64,000 bases of DNA from Flavobacterium cyclinae. GTDB taxonomy: Bacteria; Bacteroidota; Bacteroidia; Flavobacteriales; Flavobacteriaceae. The notes under the pieces are model-generated. The model did no database searches, had not been told where the DNA came from, and saw only the letters and a program-made list of their open reading frames with translations. The number at the start of each line of letters is the position of its first letter. The stretch's first letter is position 1. The position numbers were made by a program, and so were the translations under genes. The stretch lies in assembly GCF_021172145.1 (NCBI RefSeq), contig NZ_CP089095.1, forward strand, positions 2,356,001-2,420,000, read 5' to 3'. Shown piece after piece: positions 9,462-20,000 of this stretch.

Positions 9462-10580
9462 TTATTGATTAATTAACTTTTTTATTTCCTCTTCAAAAAA
9501 GTCTAATGTATATTTTTGAGACCAAAGTTGGCTTTCTAAACTCATAGCTTGATAAGACTTATTATAATCGATAACAGAATTAATTTTCAATACATCATTT
9601 AACAAATTTTCACTCAATACAATGCCTCGTTTTCCATAATCTAACATAAAAGGCACACATGAAACAGGATTTACTACAGGAACACAACCCCAAAACATTG
9701 CTTCTGCCACAACTTTTGGCCAACCTTCACTTTTGGAAGGCAACAATAAAAAATGACTTTTTTTATAGGCTTCTAAAACCGTTTCTTTAGATTGATTTCC
9801 ATTCAAGAAAATAAAGTTTTGTAATGAATGCTCTTTAATGTATGCCGTTATCGTGTCTCTCAATTCTCCTTCGCCAAATAAATTTAGTTGTACATTTTTA
9901 CCATTTTTAATAAGTTCATTTACTAATTGAACCGCATATAAAGGTTGCTTACCTTTAGACAAAGTACCCACAAACAGAAATTCAATTGTACCATCAAAAG
10001 TTCTAGGTTGAGTGGCAACTTTATCAGATTCAAAATAAGTGGCTGTAAAAAATGGCTTAATATTTTTAGTTTGCTTTGGCCAATTACCATAAACCAAAAC
10101 TTGCATATTATGGGTTAAAATTGTATTACTTAATATCCAACGTTGCAATTTGTACGTAAATGGTTGCTTTGCTTTAGGATCCCAATTACCTGCATATTTA
10201 GCGGTTTTTTTCTTAAAGGGAAAAAATATTTGAACTATTGACGCAATTAAGCCCATGTTCCCAGGACAACGCAAATGAATGTGATCAGCCTTAAGCATTG
10301 CCTTGAAAATTATAAAAAAAGAGAAAAATATGGCCGGTATTGCTTTTAACAAATTGAAAAAAGAGGTAACATCAAATTCTTTTAATTTAAAAATTGTATC
10401 TACTGGAAAAGAAATTGGAGCAATTAATAATTTTTTTTCCTCATTCCATATGGGACAGCAAAAATCAATTGAATTAGTATATTTTGCCCATAACTGCATT
10501 TCTTTTTCATAAGGAGCATACAGTGCTAATTTTTTATCTTGATTTATTATTGGTGCTGAAGAAATAACAACTAACTTCAT
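9462..10580 (-). CDS. Glycosyltransferase, GT4 family
   Basis: The C-terminal half shows a clear GT4 pattern: FLFVGTLSKGKQP, then LLPSKSEGWPKVVAEAMFWG near residues 300-320. An open frame extends 26 codons further upstream to 10658, but that part overlaps the acyltransferase gene. I chose the ATG at 10578-10580, which gives MKLVVISSAPII and lies one base after the acyltransferase stop, for 372 aa. Long hydrophobic stretches around residues 85-110 suggest membrane association. It is the second gene of the operon starting at 11133. Donor and acceptor are unknown. Confidence 0.82.
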   Translation of the reverse strand: MKLVVISSAPIINQDKKLALYAPYEKEMQLWAKYTNSIDFCCPIWNEEKKLLIAPISFPVDTIFKLKEFDVTSFFNLLKAIPAIFFSFFIIFKAMLKADHIHLRCPGNMGLIASIVQIFFPFKKKTAKYAGNWDPKAKQPFTYKLQRWILSNTILTHNMQVLVYGNWPKQTKNIKPFFTATYFESDKVATQPRTFDGTIEFLFVGTLSKGKQPLYAVQLVNELIKNGKNVQLNLFGEGELRDTITAYIKEHSLQNFIFLNGNQSKETVLEAYKKSHFLLLPSKSEGWPKVVAEAMFWGCVPVVNPVSCVPFMLDYGKRGIVLSENLLNDVLKINSVIDYNKSYQAMSLESQLWSQKYTLDFFEEEIKKLINQ

Positions 10581-10581
10581 C

Positions 10582-11133
10582 TTAAATATAGCCCTCCGAA
10601 CTTTTTTCAGAAACCTTGATTGCAGGAACGCCCAGCATAACGCTATTGTTTGAAACATTAGAATTTACTAATGAACAAGCGCCAATTAAGACATTATTTC
10701 CTACAATAATATTTCCAGCAATAACTGCATTTGCCGCAATATAGACATCATTTCCTATTGACGGAACTCCTCTTTTTTCGCCAATTCCAGAAACACCAAT
10801 AGTTACTCCTTGAGAAATATTACAATTATTCCCTATAACTGTTTTAGCATTTAAGATAATCCCACCAAAATGACCTATGTAAAAGGAATGACCTATTTTA
10901 ACTGAAGAAGGTATCGAAATTCCGGTCAAGATTTCAATCATTTTTTGCCAAATCAAACAAAAAATCTGTAAAAAATGTTTTAAAATAGGAACAGGCAAAT
11001 TATAAACAGAATGAGCTATCCTATATTGAAGGATAGCCCAAAAACTTTGTGTAAAAAAAACTATAGTAAAAAAATTACCTCCGTATTTTTTATATTTTTT
11101 GTAATCAAGATAGATTAAATTAAGGCAACTCAT
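10582..11133 (-). CDS. Serine acetyltransferase-like hexapeptide acyltransferase
   Basis: The 183-aa protein has an N-terminal helical region (1-75) and a left-handed beta-helix of hexapeptide repeats (about 80-170), including IGHFGGIILNAKTVIGNNC and YIAANAVIAGNIIVG. The GHFGGIILN stretch with its histidine matches the active site region of the SAT/CysE-like family. Given its place at the head of a glycan operon it more likely O- or N-acetylates a sugar than makes O-acetylserine; that is inference from context. A good promoter lies just upstream (11156-11185). Confidence 0.8.
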   Translation of the reverse strand: MSCLNLIYLDYKKYKKYGGNFFTIVFFTQSFWAILQYRIAHSVYNLPVPILKHFLQIFCLIWQKMIEILTGISIPSSVKIGHSFYIGHFGGIILNAKTVIGNNCNISQGVTIGVSGIGEKRGVPSIGNDVYIAANAVIAGNIIVGNNVLIGACSLVNSNVSNNSVMLGVPAIKVSEKSSEGYI

Positions 11134-11155
11134 TTACTTTTTTAAATTAAAAATG

Positions 11156-11185
11156 TAAAGATACAACTCTGATTTAACAATACAA
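11156..11185 (-). promoter_or_regulatory. Promoter of the 4.5-11.1 kb glycan operon
   Basis: On the minus strand TTG (11183-11185) is followed after 19 bases by TATCTTTA (11156-11163). This fits the Bacteroidota pattern TTG-N19-TAnnTTTG with one change in the last base. The start codon at 11133 follows 22 bases later. Confidence 0.5.
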
Positions 11186-11194
11186 GAAAACAAA

Positions 11195-11596
11195 TTAATT
11201 GGTTTTATTAAATAGATCTTCTAAAAACTCGTTTGTTACGGGTTTACTTGCAAACATTACTGAACTATTAATTTTTGCTTTTTGTATGTATAAATCATCT
11301 ACCGTAGTTGATAAAATACATATTTTAGTATGCGATTTGATAACATCAGATAAATCATTAAATCTATCTAAAAACCCAAAGCCATCAATTACTGGCATAT
11401 AGATATCTAAAAAAATAAAATCGGGTAATTTATCCGTTGTATTTTGAAATTCCTCTAAAAATTGAATGGCAGTTGTAGAGGAATTAAACTCCATTATATC
11501 TATAGATTCATCTATATTATTAATAATTTTAGATGTAATATAACAATCGAACTCATTGTCGTCAACGATCATTATTTTTTTTATTGTTTTATTCAT
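11195..11596 (-). CDS. Stand-alone response regulator receiver protein
   Basis: The 133-aa protein is a single receiver domain. The acidic pair is in IVDDNE, the phospho-acceptor aspartate in FLDIYMP, the switch Ser/Thr in LSTT and the lysine in ASKPV, so all catalytic positions are present. It has no output domain, so it should act by protein contacts or as a phosphate relay or sink. It follows the LytTR regulator by 17 bases and is the last gene of the unit that begins with the adhesin at 21002. Confidence 0.88.
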   Translation of the reverse strand: MNKTIKKIMIVDDNEFDCYITSKIINNIDESIDIMEFNSSTTAIQFLEEFQNTTDKLPDFIFLDIYMPVIDGFGFLDRFNDLSDVIKSHTKICILSTTVDDLYIQKAKINSSVMFASKPVTNEFLEDLFNKTN

Positions 11597-11613
11597 TAAA
11601 TAGGGGTATTAAA

Positions 11614-12369
11614 TTATAATTTTATAAATTTTAAAAATTCTTCTTGTCTTCTTTTAGCAATTGGAAGCGAAATCCCGTTGGGCAATTCACAATATAACCC
11701 GTCTTTTTTTGTAATTTTAATTATCTTTTTAACATTTATAATATAAGAATGATGAATTCTAAAAAAATGATTATTCAACAAAACAGAACTATATTCTCCT
11801 AAGTTCTTACTTGATAATATTTCATGTTTGTTTTCTAAGACAAAATCGGTATATTTTCCATCTGCTTTACAATATAATATCTCTTCAATTTTTATCAAAT
11901 CAATTTTATCAGATGATGAAATAGCAATAAATCCATTATTAGTACTTAAAATTCCAATTGAACTTATTTGATTTAATTTCTGATTTTGAAAACTTATTTC
12001 CATTTCAATCAACTTGATTACTTTATACAAGGAAACGATTAATCCATTAAAATTTAAGGGTTTTAATAAAAAATCTACTGCATTGTATTGATATGCTTCA
12101 TAAGCTTTATTTCTGTCTTCAGAAATAAAAATAAATTTAGGGATATTAAAATCCAATTCTTTAAGCAAATCAAATGAAGCCAAGTTCTCATCAGTAGGAT
12201 CTAAAAAAACTAAATCAGGTTTTTGTTTTTTTATGATTTCGATTCCATCAATAAAATTGTCACAATGTTCATTAATTTCAATAATAACTAAATTCTCCTC
12301 CGCAAAATTGGAAAGTTTTTTAATAACTTCACTATTCGACTCAATGATTATGGCTTTTATTAATTTCAT
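11614..12369 (-). CDS. LytTR-family response regulator with an atypical receiver
   Basis: The 251-aa protein has a receiver-like domain (about 4-120) and a LytTR DNA-binding domain (about 150-250; EEILYCKADGKYTDF, then FFRIHHSYIINVKKI). The phospho-acceptor aspartate (VFLDPTDE) and the lysine (FLLKPL) are present. The usual N-terminal acidic pair is replaced: the strand reads IIIESNSE, leaving one glutamate. Phosphorylation may therefore be weak or phosphate-independent. The usual partner in Bacteroidota is a kinase encoded alongside; here a GAF histidine kinase lies 56 bases upstream. Confidence 0.88.
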   Translation of the reverse strand: MKLIKAIIIESNSEVIKKLSNFAEENLVIIEINEHCDNFIDGIEIIKKQKPDLVFLDPTDENLASFDLLKELDFNIPKFIFISEDRNKAYEAYQYNAVDFLLKPLNFNGLIVSLYKVIKLIEMEISFQNQKLNQISSIGILSTNNGFIAISSSDKIDLIKIEEILYCKADGKYTDFVLENKHEILSSKNLGEYSSVLLNNHFFRIHHSYIINVKKIIKITKKDGLYCELPNGISLPIAKRRQEEFLKFIKL

Positions 12370-12425
12370 ATTTTAGAATTCATATTTTTATTATAATCGA
12401 ATAAAGATAATTATTTTTCTTTAAA

Positions 12426-13628
12426 CTACATTCTTTTTTTTGGAATTGTAAATATGAATTTTGATCCTTTATTTAATTGAGATTCAACTTGAAGTGTTCC
12501 ATTATTAATTTGAATTATTTTTTCAACTATAGCCAAACCTAACCCGCTTCCTGGATATTCAGTCTTGGTATGTAATCTTTTAAAGGGCTTGAATATCATC
12601 TCAAAAAATTCCTCAGATATTCCAATGCCATTATCTGCCACTTCAAAAATATGGTGGTCAGGATTTTCCTTGTATGAAATTTTCAACTGTAGTATTTCCT
12701 CACAAGTATTGTATTTCAGTGCATTCTCTATTAAATTATAAAAAACAGCATGCCATTCAAATCGAAATCCTTTCACCAAAGGCAATTTATCACATTGAAA
12801 ATCAATAGTTTTTGAATCCGACAAATTGAAATCATTATAAATTGTAGTTACCAATTCATTTAGATCTAAATCTTCTTCTTCAGTTGTAATACAATCAATC
12901 TTAACATATTGTGCTAAATCAGCTATTAAATCTTCTAGAATTTTTACATTATCAAAAATAAATTTGAAATATTTAGCTTCTTTTTCATCTTTATTGCTTT
13001 TGTTTTTAGCTTCAATAAGTTGTAAAAATGATTTAATAGAACGAATTGGCGCTTTTAGGTCATGTACAGCAATGTTTGTAAATCCTTCTAATTCTAGCTT
13101 TTTTTCTTTATCCTGAACTTTTACTAAATCTTTAGATTTTTTTAATTTCAACAGATAACTAACTTGTTGAGAAACATTTTTAAGCACCTCTTTTTGTTCT
13201 TGTGTGCCCAATTTAGCTTCAAACGGGTTAAACATTCCTATTGAACCTACAACAATTCCTTGCAGATTAACAATTGGAACTGTACAAAAAGTAATCGGGT
13301 TTGAAAGAGCGTATAATTTTACATTAGACGAAAATTGTTCTTGTTTATTTAGATCTACAACTTCTAAAATTTCATTTGTCTTAGCTGAAGAAATTAATTG
13401 ATAACATATTGAGTTTTCTAATGGAATAGAGGCAACTGAAATACCTAATTTAGATTTAAAATATTGCTTATCCTTTTCAAAAAAGCTAATAAAAATAGTA
13501 GATGCACCACTTACTGAAGCAATAATTTGCAACAGATTATCTAACATTGGATCTGGTAAATCAGTTAGCATTCCACAAGATTTAAGTGTTGCCATTCGTA
13601 AATCAGCATCTGTATTTAAAATATTCAT
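12426..13628 (-). CDS. GAF domain sensor histidine kinase
   Basis: The 400-aa protein has a GAF domain at about 20-160, a HisKA dimerisation domain with the phospho-histidine in VHDLKAPIRS near residue 184, and a HATPase domain at about 285-398 (NALKYN, DNGIGIS, GSGLGLAIVEKI). No membrane segment is visible, so it should sense a cytosolic signal. The start is 6 bases after the stop of the OmpA-like gene, which strongly suggests that the kinase is transcribed with the adhesin/PorP module. Its likely partners are the LytTR regulator and the lone receiver just downstream. Confidence 0.9.
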   Translation of the reverse strand: MNILNTDADLRMATLKSCGMLTDLPDPMLDNLLQIIASVSGASTIFISFFEKDKQYFKSKLGISVASIPLENSICYQLISSAKTNEILEVVDLNKQEQFSSNVKLYALSNPITFCTVPIVNLQGIVVGSIGMFNPFEAKLGTQEQKEVLKNVSQQVSYLLKLKKSKDLVKVQDKEKKLELEGFTNIAVHDLKAPIRSIKSFLQLIEAKNKSNKDEKEAKYFKFIFDNVKILEDLIADLAQYVKIDCITTEEEDLDLNELVTTIYNDFNLSDSKTIDFQCDKLPLVKGFRFEWHAVFYNLIENALKYNTCEEILQLKISYKENPDHHIFEVADNGIGISEEFFEMIFKPFKRLHTKTEYPGSGLGLAIVEKIIQINNGTLQVESQLNKGSKFIFTIPKKRM

Positions 13629-13634
13629 ATTTAA

Positions 13635-15563
13635 TTAATTTCCAATTACAATAAACTCACTTCGTCTGTTCATTTGATGTTCTTCTTCTGAACAAGGCAC
13701 ACCGTCTGAACAATTATTCACAAGCATTGATTCTCCATATCCTTTGGCGGTTATTCTAGAAGGATCAATTCCTTTATTAACCAACCAATTATATGTTGCC
13801 AAGGCTCTATTTTTTGAAAGTTTCATATTATAACTTTTAGAAGCTCTACTATCAGTATGCGACTTAATTTCAATTTTCATGTTAGGATTTTGTTGCATTA
13901 CATACAATAAAATGGCAATTTGTTTTTCGGCATTTTCAGTAATTTCATATTTATCCAAGTCAAAATAAATATTTTGAATAGAAAAGAATTTTGCCAAATC
14001 TAAACCGTCTCTTAATTCAACTTCTTTAGGAAGCAATAAGGTTTGAACATTAGTGTTAGATTGCAATTTATTTCTGTAATAATCCTCTTTAGCTTCATAA
14101 ATATCGTGGTTATACATTACATACCAACCATTGTTTGTATAATTATTTCTAAAGAAAAATTCACCATCTTGATTTGTTGTTGTTTTATCTATGATTGTTT
14201 TTGCATCATCAAATAATGTAACAACTACATTTTCTATTGGCGTTCCAAACAAAGCATCTACTACTTTTCCAACAAATAATTTTTCGGTTTCTTCGGCCAA
14301 TGTTTTTTTCTCATAGAATTTATATATATCATCACTTCCTTTTCCTTTTGGTCGGTTAGAAGAAAAATATCCTATTTTACTATCGGGATTAATCACATAT
14401 GAAAAATCATCAAAAGGAGAATTTACAGGATTACCAATGTTAAATGGTTTTGAAAAAGAATCATCGCTATTAATTTTTGAAACAAATATATCCAATCCGC
14501 CTAAACCAAGATGACCATCTGATGCAAAATAAAGTTCATTATTAGCAGATAAAAAAGGAAACGTTTCTCTTCCTTCGGTATTAATTTGATTACCTAAATT
14601 TTGAGGGAGTCCATATTGTCCATCTTCCATTAATTCAACTTTATACAAATCGGATTGTCCAAAAGAACCCGGCATATTAGACGAAAAGTATAAAAACTTT
14701 TCATCAACACTTAATGCTGGATGAGCACAATTAAAATCATCACTATTAAAAGGCAACTGAATAATATTTGACCATTCGCCATTAATTAATTTTGCACTGT
14801 AAATTTTTAATGAAACTTCGTCTTTACTATTTTTTTTATTTTTTTTATTTTCAAAATTATTTCGTGTAAAAAATAGTGTTTTACCATCTTTTGTAATAAC
14901 AGCAGTAGATTCGTTATTAGAAGATAATTTCGAATTAAAAAAGAGTTCTGCTTTTGGTGTTTTTTTGGCAGAATTGTTAGGAGCAACATACAAACTAGAA
15001 AATGGTTGATTTGTCCAACTATCTATTTTGGCGTACTCATTTGGTCTTGAACTAGTAAAAATAATTTTGTCTTGATATTCAAAAACACCAAAATCACTAT
15101 ATTTTGAATTAAGATCAAGATGAGTTACTTCATAACGACCATTATCCTTGCCTATTTGAATTAAATATTCCGTATTGTCTTCGAACTGTTTAGATCGTGA
15201 ATCTGCTTCTTTTAATTTTGAAAACAAACCTAAATAATAATTAGACAATTCAATATCGGGAACTGTTTTTAGAGTTTGAGCATATCTGTAATAGTATTCA
15301 TAATCAACTTTATCTGTTCCTTTTATTAATTTTTCATACCATTTATTTGCTTCAATATAATTACCATTAAAATAGTACGAATCGGCAATTTTTTTATAAA
15401 TATCTGGAGAACCGTAACCATTTTTATCAACTTCAATAAAAATAGAAACCGCATTCATATATCCTAATTTTTCGTAGGCTGAATTGGCCTCTTTAATTTT
15501 TCGCTCTTGAGAAAAACTAAAGAAAAATAGAAAAAATGCTACTATTGGGATTATTTTTTTCAT
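13635..15563 (-). CDS. OmpA-family protein with TPR and PD40 repeats (T9SS/gliding module)
   Basis: The 642-aa protein has a signal peptide (MKKIIPIVAFFLFFFSFSQ), a TPR-like region (about 22-135), WD40-like PD40 beta-propeller repeats (about 165-420; repeated FSSN and FASDGHLG strands), a carboxypeptidase-regulatory-like beta domain (about 440-520) and a C-terminal OmpA domain (about 535-642; YFDLDKYEIT, SHTDSRAS, NRRSEF) that should bind peptidoglycan. The open frame extends 41 codons further upstream into the PorP/SprF gene; I chose the ATG at 15561-15563 because it gives a proper signal peptide. This architecture resembles PorE-type proteins paired with PorP/SprF proteins. It follows the PorP gene by 10 bases. 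Confidence 0.88.
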   Translation of the reverse strand: MKKIIPIVAFFLFFFSFSQERKIKEANSAYEKLGYMNAVSIFIEVDKNGYGSPDIYKKIADSYYFNGNYIEANKWYEKLIKGTDKVDYEYYYRYAQTLKTVPDIELSNYYLGLFSKLKEADSRSKQFEDNTEYLIQIGKDNGRYEVTHLDLNSKYSDFGVFEYQDKIIFTSSRPNEYAKIDSWTNQPFSSLYVAPNNSAKKTPKAELFFNSKLSSNNESTAVITKDGKTLFFTRNNFENKKNKKNSKDEVSLKIYSAKLINGEWSNIIQLPFNSDDFNCAHPALSVDEKFLYFSSNMPGSFGQSDLYKVELMEDGQYGLPQNLGNQINTEGRETFPFLSANNELYFASDGHLGLGGLDIFVSKINSDDSFSKPFNIGNPVNSPFDDFSYVINPDSKIGYFSSNRPKGKGSDDIYKFYEKKTLAEETEKLFVGKVVDALFGTPIENVVVTLFDDAKTIIDKTTTNQDGEFFFRNNYTNNGWYVMYNHDIYEAKEDYYRNKLQSNTNVQTLLLPKEVELRDGLDLAKFFSIQNIYFDLDKYEITENAEKQIAILLYVMQQNPNMKIEIKSHTDSRASKSYNMKLSKNRALATYNWLVNKGIDPSRITAKGYGESMLVNNCSDGVPCSEEEHQMNRRSEFIVIGN

Positions 15564-15573
15564 GAGAACTATC

Positions 15574-16506
15574 TTAAAAGAATCTAGGAGAATAAATTTT
15601 TGCTGTTGATTTAAATAATTCAAATCGCATAAAAATTTCATGAGAACCTGAGTTATAATTTGCCAAATTAGAAGCTTCAGTATCATAAGAATACCCTAAA
15701 AATACAGATTTTGACAATTGAAAACCAGCTAAAACACTAATGGCACCATTAATTCGGTAAGCAGTACCTAAAGTTAACTTTTCAAAAAATAAAAAATTGG
15801 CAGTAACATCTATTTGCATAGGAGCACCCGTAACAAATTTACCTAAGAAAGCAGGTTTAAACTGTAATGATTCGTTCAAATTAAATACATAACCTCCCAT
15901 AAGATAGTAATCCATTTTTGAATTAGCAGAAGAAGATCTTGTATTATCATCATAATATTTCGTTTCCAAGAAATTAGGAACAGAAAGACCTATGTAATAT
16001 TGGTCTGAATACCAATAAAATCCAGCACCAACATTAGGTGTAAAACGATTATCAACATTGTTTTGCAATAAAGGGTCTGAAGGATCATAAATACTAAGTT
16101 TCGTATAATCAACATTTAACAAATTAGCAGTAGCTTTAACGCCAAATGACAAGATTGAAGAATTTGAAAATGGAATACGATAAGCAAAATCTGCCGAAAT
16201 GTTTTGCTCTGTAGCCGGTCCAATTTCATCATTAATAATAGAAACTCCCCATCCAATATTTGAATCTGCAACAGGAGAATGAAGTGACACAACTGCTGTT
16301 ACGGGAGCACCATCTAAACCCACCCATTGAGCTCGATATAAAGCCAAACCACTAAGAACATCTCTTGTTCCAGCATAAGCAGGATTAATCACAATTGTAT
16401 TGTACATGTAATTTGTGTATTGTGGATCTTGCTGAGAATATAATTCCTCAGCACCCACTAGCATTATAAGAAATAATGCAACTAAGGATATGACTGATTT
16501 TCTCAT
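15574..16506 (-). CDS. PorP/SprF-family type IX secretion outer membrane protein
   Basis: The 310-aa protein has a signal peptide (MRKSVISLVALFLIML up to about residue 25) and then the family signature QQDPQYTNYMYNTIVINPAYAG in the mature N-terminus. The rest is beta-strand rich and ends in a strand with terminal phenylalanines, as expected for an outer membrane barrel. PorP/SprF proteins help specific type B-sorted T9SS cargo, such as SprB, to be secreted and attached at the surface. The cognate cargo is almost certainly the adhesin encoded upstream. An ATG ten codons earlier is possible, but the start at 16504-16506 gives a cleaner signal peptide. Confidence 0.92.
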   Translation of the reverse strand: MRKSVISLVALFLIMLVGAEELYSQQDPQYTNYMYNTIVINPAYAGTRDVLSGLALYRAQWVGLDGAPVTAVVSLHSPVADSNIGWGVSIINDEIGPATEQNISADFAYRIPFSNSSILSFGVKATANLLNVDYTKLSIYDPSDPLLQNNVDNRFTPNVGAGFYWYSDQYYIGLSVPNFLETKYYDDNTRSSSANSKMDYYLMGGYVFNLNESLQFKPAFLGKFVTGAPMQIDVTANFLFFEKLTLGTAYRINGAISVLAGFQLSKSVFLGYSYDTEASNLANYNSGSHEIFMRFELFKSTAKIYSPRFF

Positions 16507-16669
16507 TGTTATCTTGGGGTTAAATGATGAAAACACTAAATTAATTTTGCTAAAAATAGCTATTCAGGAAATAATATTATTATGAATTTTTATACCTTTC
16601 CATATTATAAAGTTACGAAATTTATAGGAATTATTTGTCGTTTTTGGAAACTTTATTTACTCATTTTTT

Positions 16670-17004
16670 GAAAGGAGTAAATAAAACTCCTTTCAAAAAA
16701 CAAGCTTTCCCAAAATATCAATGAATGATTTCTTTTTATTAAATTATCACTATTCTGATAATCTAAAAATCATATTTTTTTATTCAGGATTTAAACTTAC
16801 TACCTGAAAGGAGCGTAAAACCCCTTTCAAATAATAAGCTTCCCCAAAATATCAATGAATGATCTCTTTAATTAAATTATCGTTTTTCAGATAATCTAAA
16901 TTTTATCGTTTTTAAATTCGGGTCTTAATACTTACTACCTGAAAGGAGTTTAAAATACTCCTTTCACAGTAATAAGCTTCCCCAAAATATCAATGAATGA
17001 TCTC
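16670..17004. repeat. Three tandem copies of a ~135-bp unit with two hairpins each
   Basis: Units start at 16670, 16806 and 16941 (spacing 136 and 135). Each starts with GAAAGGAG, a loop of 8-9 bases and CTCCTTTC (copy 2 has one mismatch), then AAGCTT(t/c)CCCAAAATATC and AATGAATGAT. Copies 1 and 2 continue with a second hairpin, ATTATC-8-GATAAT. Copy 3 runs into the stop codon of the adhesin gene. The array fills the 500-bp gap between the adhesin and porP/sprF genes, so it lies in the 3' untranslated part of the adhesin message. Confidence 0.85.
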
Positions 17005-17006
17005 TT

Positions 17007-20000
17007 TTAATTTGAAGCAATATACAAGTAACCTGTTTTTTGTATATTTTTCAAATTGTTACTATTTGAATCGAAATAATCATAAGAAATAATGTAATAG
17101 TAAGTTCCTTCTGGTAATGTTCCTCCCATAGTGTTTAAAGAACTATCTGAAACCCCACTGAATGCATTTTCTTTATTATCATAATTCACAGTTTCGTATA
17201 CTTTAGAACCAAATCGGTTATAAATTTCTACTTTATTATTTTGATAACACTCAATACCTTCTAAGTAAAAAATATCATTTTTACCATCTCCATTAGGAGT
17301 TACAGCATTGTAAACTTTTACTCCACAAGACAAATGAATCTCTTGATTTAAATAAGCTACATTTCCACATGCATCAGTAGCTGTCCATTTTCTAAAAATG
17401 GTTGAAGTACTTGCACAATCACCTTCTACAGTTTCTTCTTCATAAACAACAGTTACTTCTCCTGAAGCACTTTCTGCTACTACATTAGGAATTTGAGGAA
17501 TATTTTCACAATCTGTAAAAATTACTGGCGCAACGCTTGTTATGAAAATTGGAATTCTATTATCTACTACCATTACATTTTGAGTTAGTTTAGCTTCATT
17601 TCCACAAGCATCTGTTGCTAACCATGTACGAATTACTTCATAATTTGTAGCGCAATTTCCAGGAATAACTTCTTGTTCGTAAGTAACACTCACTTGGTTT
17701 GAACAATTATCACTAGCTTGAATAGAATAATTAGGAAGTTGATCTATATTTTCAATTGTTACTTCACTAGGAATATTTGTTAAAAATTGAGGAGCTACAG
17801 TATCTACTATATGAAATACTTGACTACATGTAAAAGTATTTAATGCTCTATTTGTTTCAGATTCGTAAAATACAATTGTGTAAGTTCTTGTTACTGTTCC
17901 ATTGCATCCTGTATCTTGAGAATTAGAAGCCGTAATAGTTACCAAATTACATTCATTTCCAATAATTCTACCGGTTTGGTCACCTAATTGCTCAAATTGC
18001 GCTACTGTTAATGAAGTTGCATTTGGCAATTCATCATAGCATTCTAAAGTAATGTCTTCAAAATTAGGACAAACCACATCAACTACACATGTTAATTGTA
18101 ACTCAATTGTTGCAGTATTAGACCAATTACCTTGAAAATCTTTAACTCTATAATACAATTTAGAAGGATTTTCTACTGTCATTGACACAGGAATGAAAGT
18201 AATATTTCCTGTACTCGTGTTTAATTTCCAATTTCCTTCATTAGGAACTGTAACAATTACTAAGTTTGTATCATAGCTTACAGTAGCATTTAATTCTGAT
18301 GGGATTTCTAATTCAACTGTTTGCACATCTACAACATCACCTGTAATATCATTTTCTACTAAGTTTAAAGTAGCATTAAGTCCTGCAGTATAATCAGAGG
18401 TGTCATCTGTTGCGATTGGTAATAAGTCCAACACAATATTTGCCTCATTACTCACATTTTGATTGAAGTCTTTAATAAAATAACGAATTGGTGTTGGAGT
18501 TCCAGAAAAACTTTCCTCAGGAATAAATTTAACTATACCATCAGTTAAATCTACTAACCATCTACCTTCATCAGGTATTTTAAAATCAATTACATTATCT
18601 TCAGCACAATATGCTATATCAATTGCATTTATTGGCGCAACTAAACGAGTACTTGTTGGATCAACTGGCGCTCCTAATGTATCGTTTTCAAATGCTTTAA
18701 AAAAAGTTGATGTATTAGTATGATAAAGCACTACGTCATCACTTGCAATTGGGCATATTTCTGATGTTACTTCTAAAGGAATAATAATTTGATTGCTACA
18801 GTTTGTACTTAAATCTGTGCAAACAAAATTATAAGAACCCGCTGGTAAATTATCGATTGTATATTCAGAGGTAGTTCCGTTATATACATTTCCAGTTTCT
18901 GTTTCAAGAATAGTCCAACTTTCAGGTAAATCAGTAACACTAATTATTCCAAATTCACCATTACATCTTGCTTCTGATTGTAAAGAAAATTCTGGAGTTG
19001 GTGCATCGTATACATAAAATTTTTGAGTAAACTCTCTACCACAAGCATCAATAGTTTTTGCTAAATAGCTATTCCCTTGTGTTAAATTACTAAATACAGA
19101 ATCACTTTGATAATTATAAATAAGTTGAGTTCCAGTTTCATCGTATAATGCATACATGTAAGGAGGAACACCACCTGTTGCTACCATGTTTACTGTAGTT
19201 TCACAACCAACAATAGATTCAAAAACAAAAGGAGTAAGTGTTGCAGAAAATGCATATTCATATAAAAATCCACCTTGTAAACGAGGTAAACCATTAGTTC
19301 CGCCTAATTGTGATGGTGTTACAGGATTTCCATCTCTTACACCACCATATCTGAAAAATAATTGCTCATTATTTGGTATCGCAACAGTAATTTCTCTTGT
19401 TGATGAATTATAATTAAACGGTGCTGCAGAAGTAATCACACCTGAATATAAAATGGTTCCATCTGCTTTGTAAATGGCAGCATAAGTATTTACTACACCA
19501 ATTGGTAATTTTAATGCTACTGGAACCACATCTGTAATAGAACCACAACCTAAAATTTGATGAGTAACAGAATAATTTCTTGTATGAGTAGTAGTGTGAT
19601 TAAAAGTTGCTGTTTTTCCACAGGCATCAGTAACTGTTATATTATAAGTGCCTGGAGGAAATGATCTTGAATTTTCATTGGCCACCACATTTATTGCAAA
19701 TGGATTATTAAAAACCATTGAAATTGGATATGAAATTGGAGCAGAAACCAAAGTAGCTCCATTGCCTACTTGAGTGGTGTAAGTTGAAGGACCTGAATTA
19801 ATAGTAAAAGTAACCGGGCCAACAGCGAAACTTGAAACAGGCAACTCTTTCATTCTCAAAATTGAAATATCATCATAATAAGCCAATGCATCGTTATAAC
19901 CTGCATTAAATGAAGACTCAACTATAGGAGCAAAAGGAACAGTATCTTGACGCATTTCTAATTGTGTTGTGAAACCACAAGCATCTGTTAACGTTATTGT

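Noticed and set aside
10578..10658. Upstream start for the GT4 gene giving 398 residues
   Set aside because: The extra 26 codons lie within the acyltransferase gene; the ATG at 10578-10580 directly after its stop gives a normal GT4 N-terminus.
15561..15686. Upstream start for the OmpA-like gene
   Set aside because: The extra 41 residues lie inside the porP/sprF gene and hide the signal peptide beginning MKKIIPIV.
16670..17004. Integron attC-like sites in the 135-bp repeats
   Set aside because: No integrase, no cassette genes between units and no conserved RYYYAAC-type core were seen.
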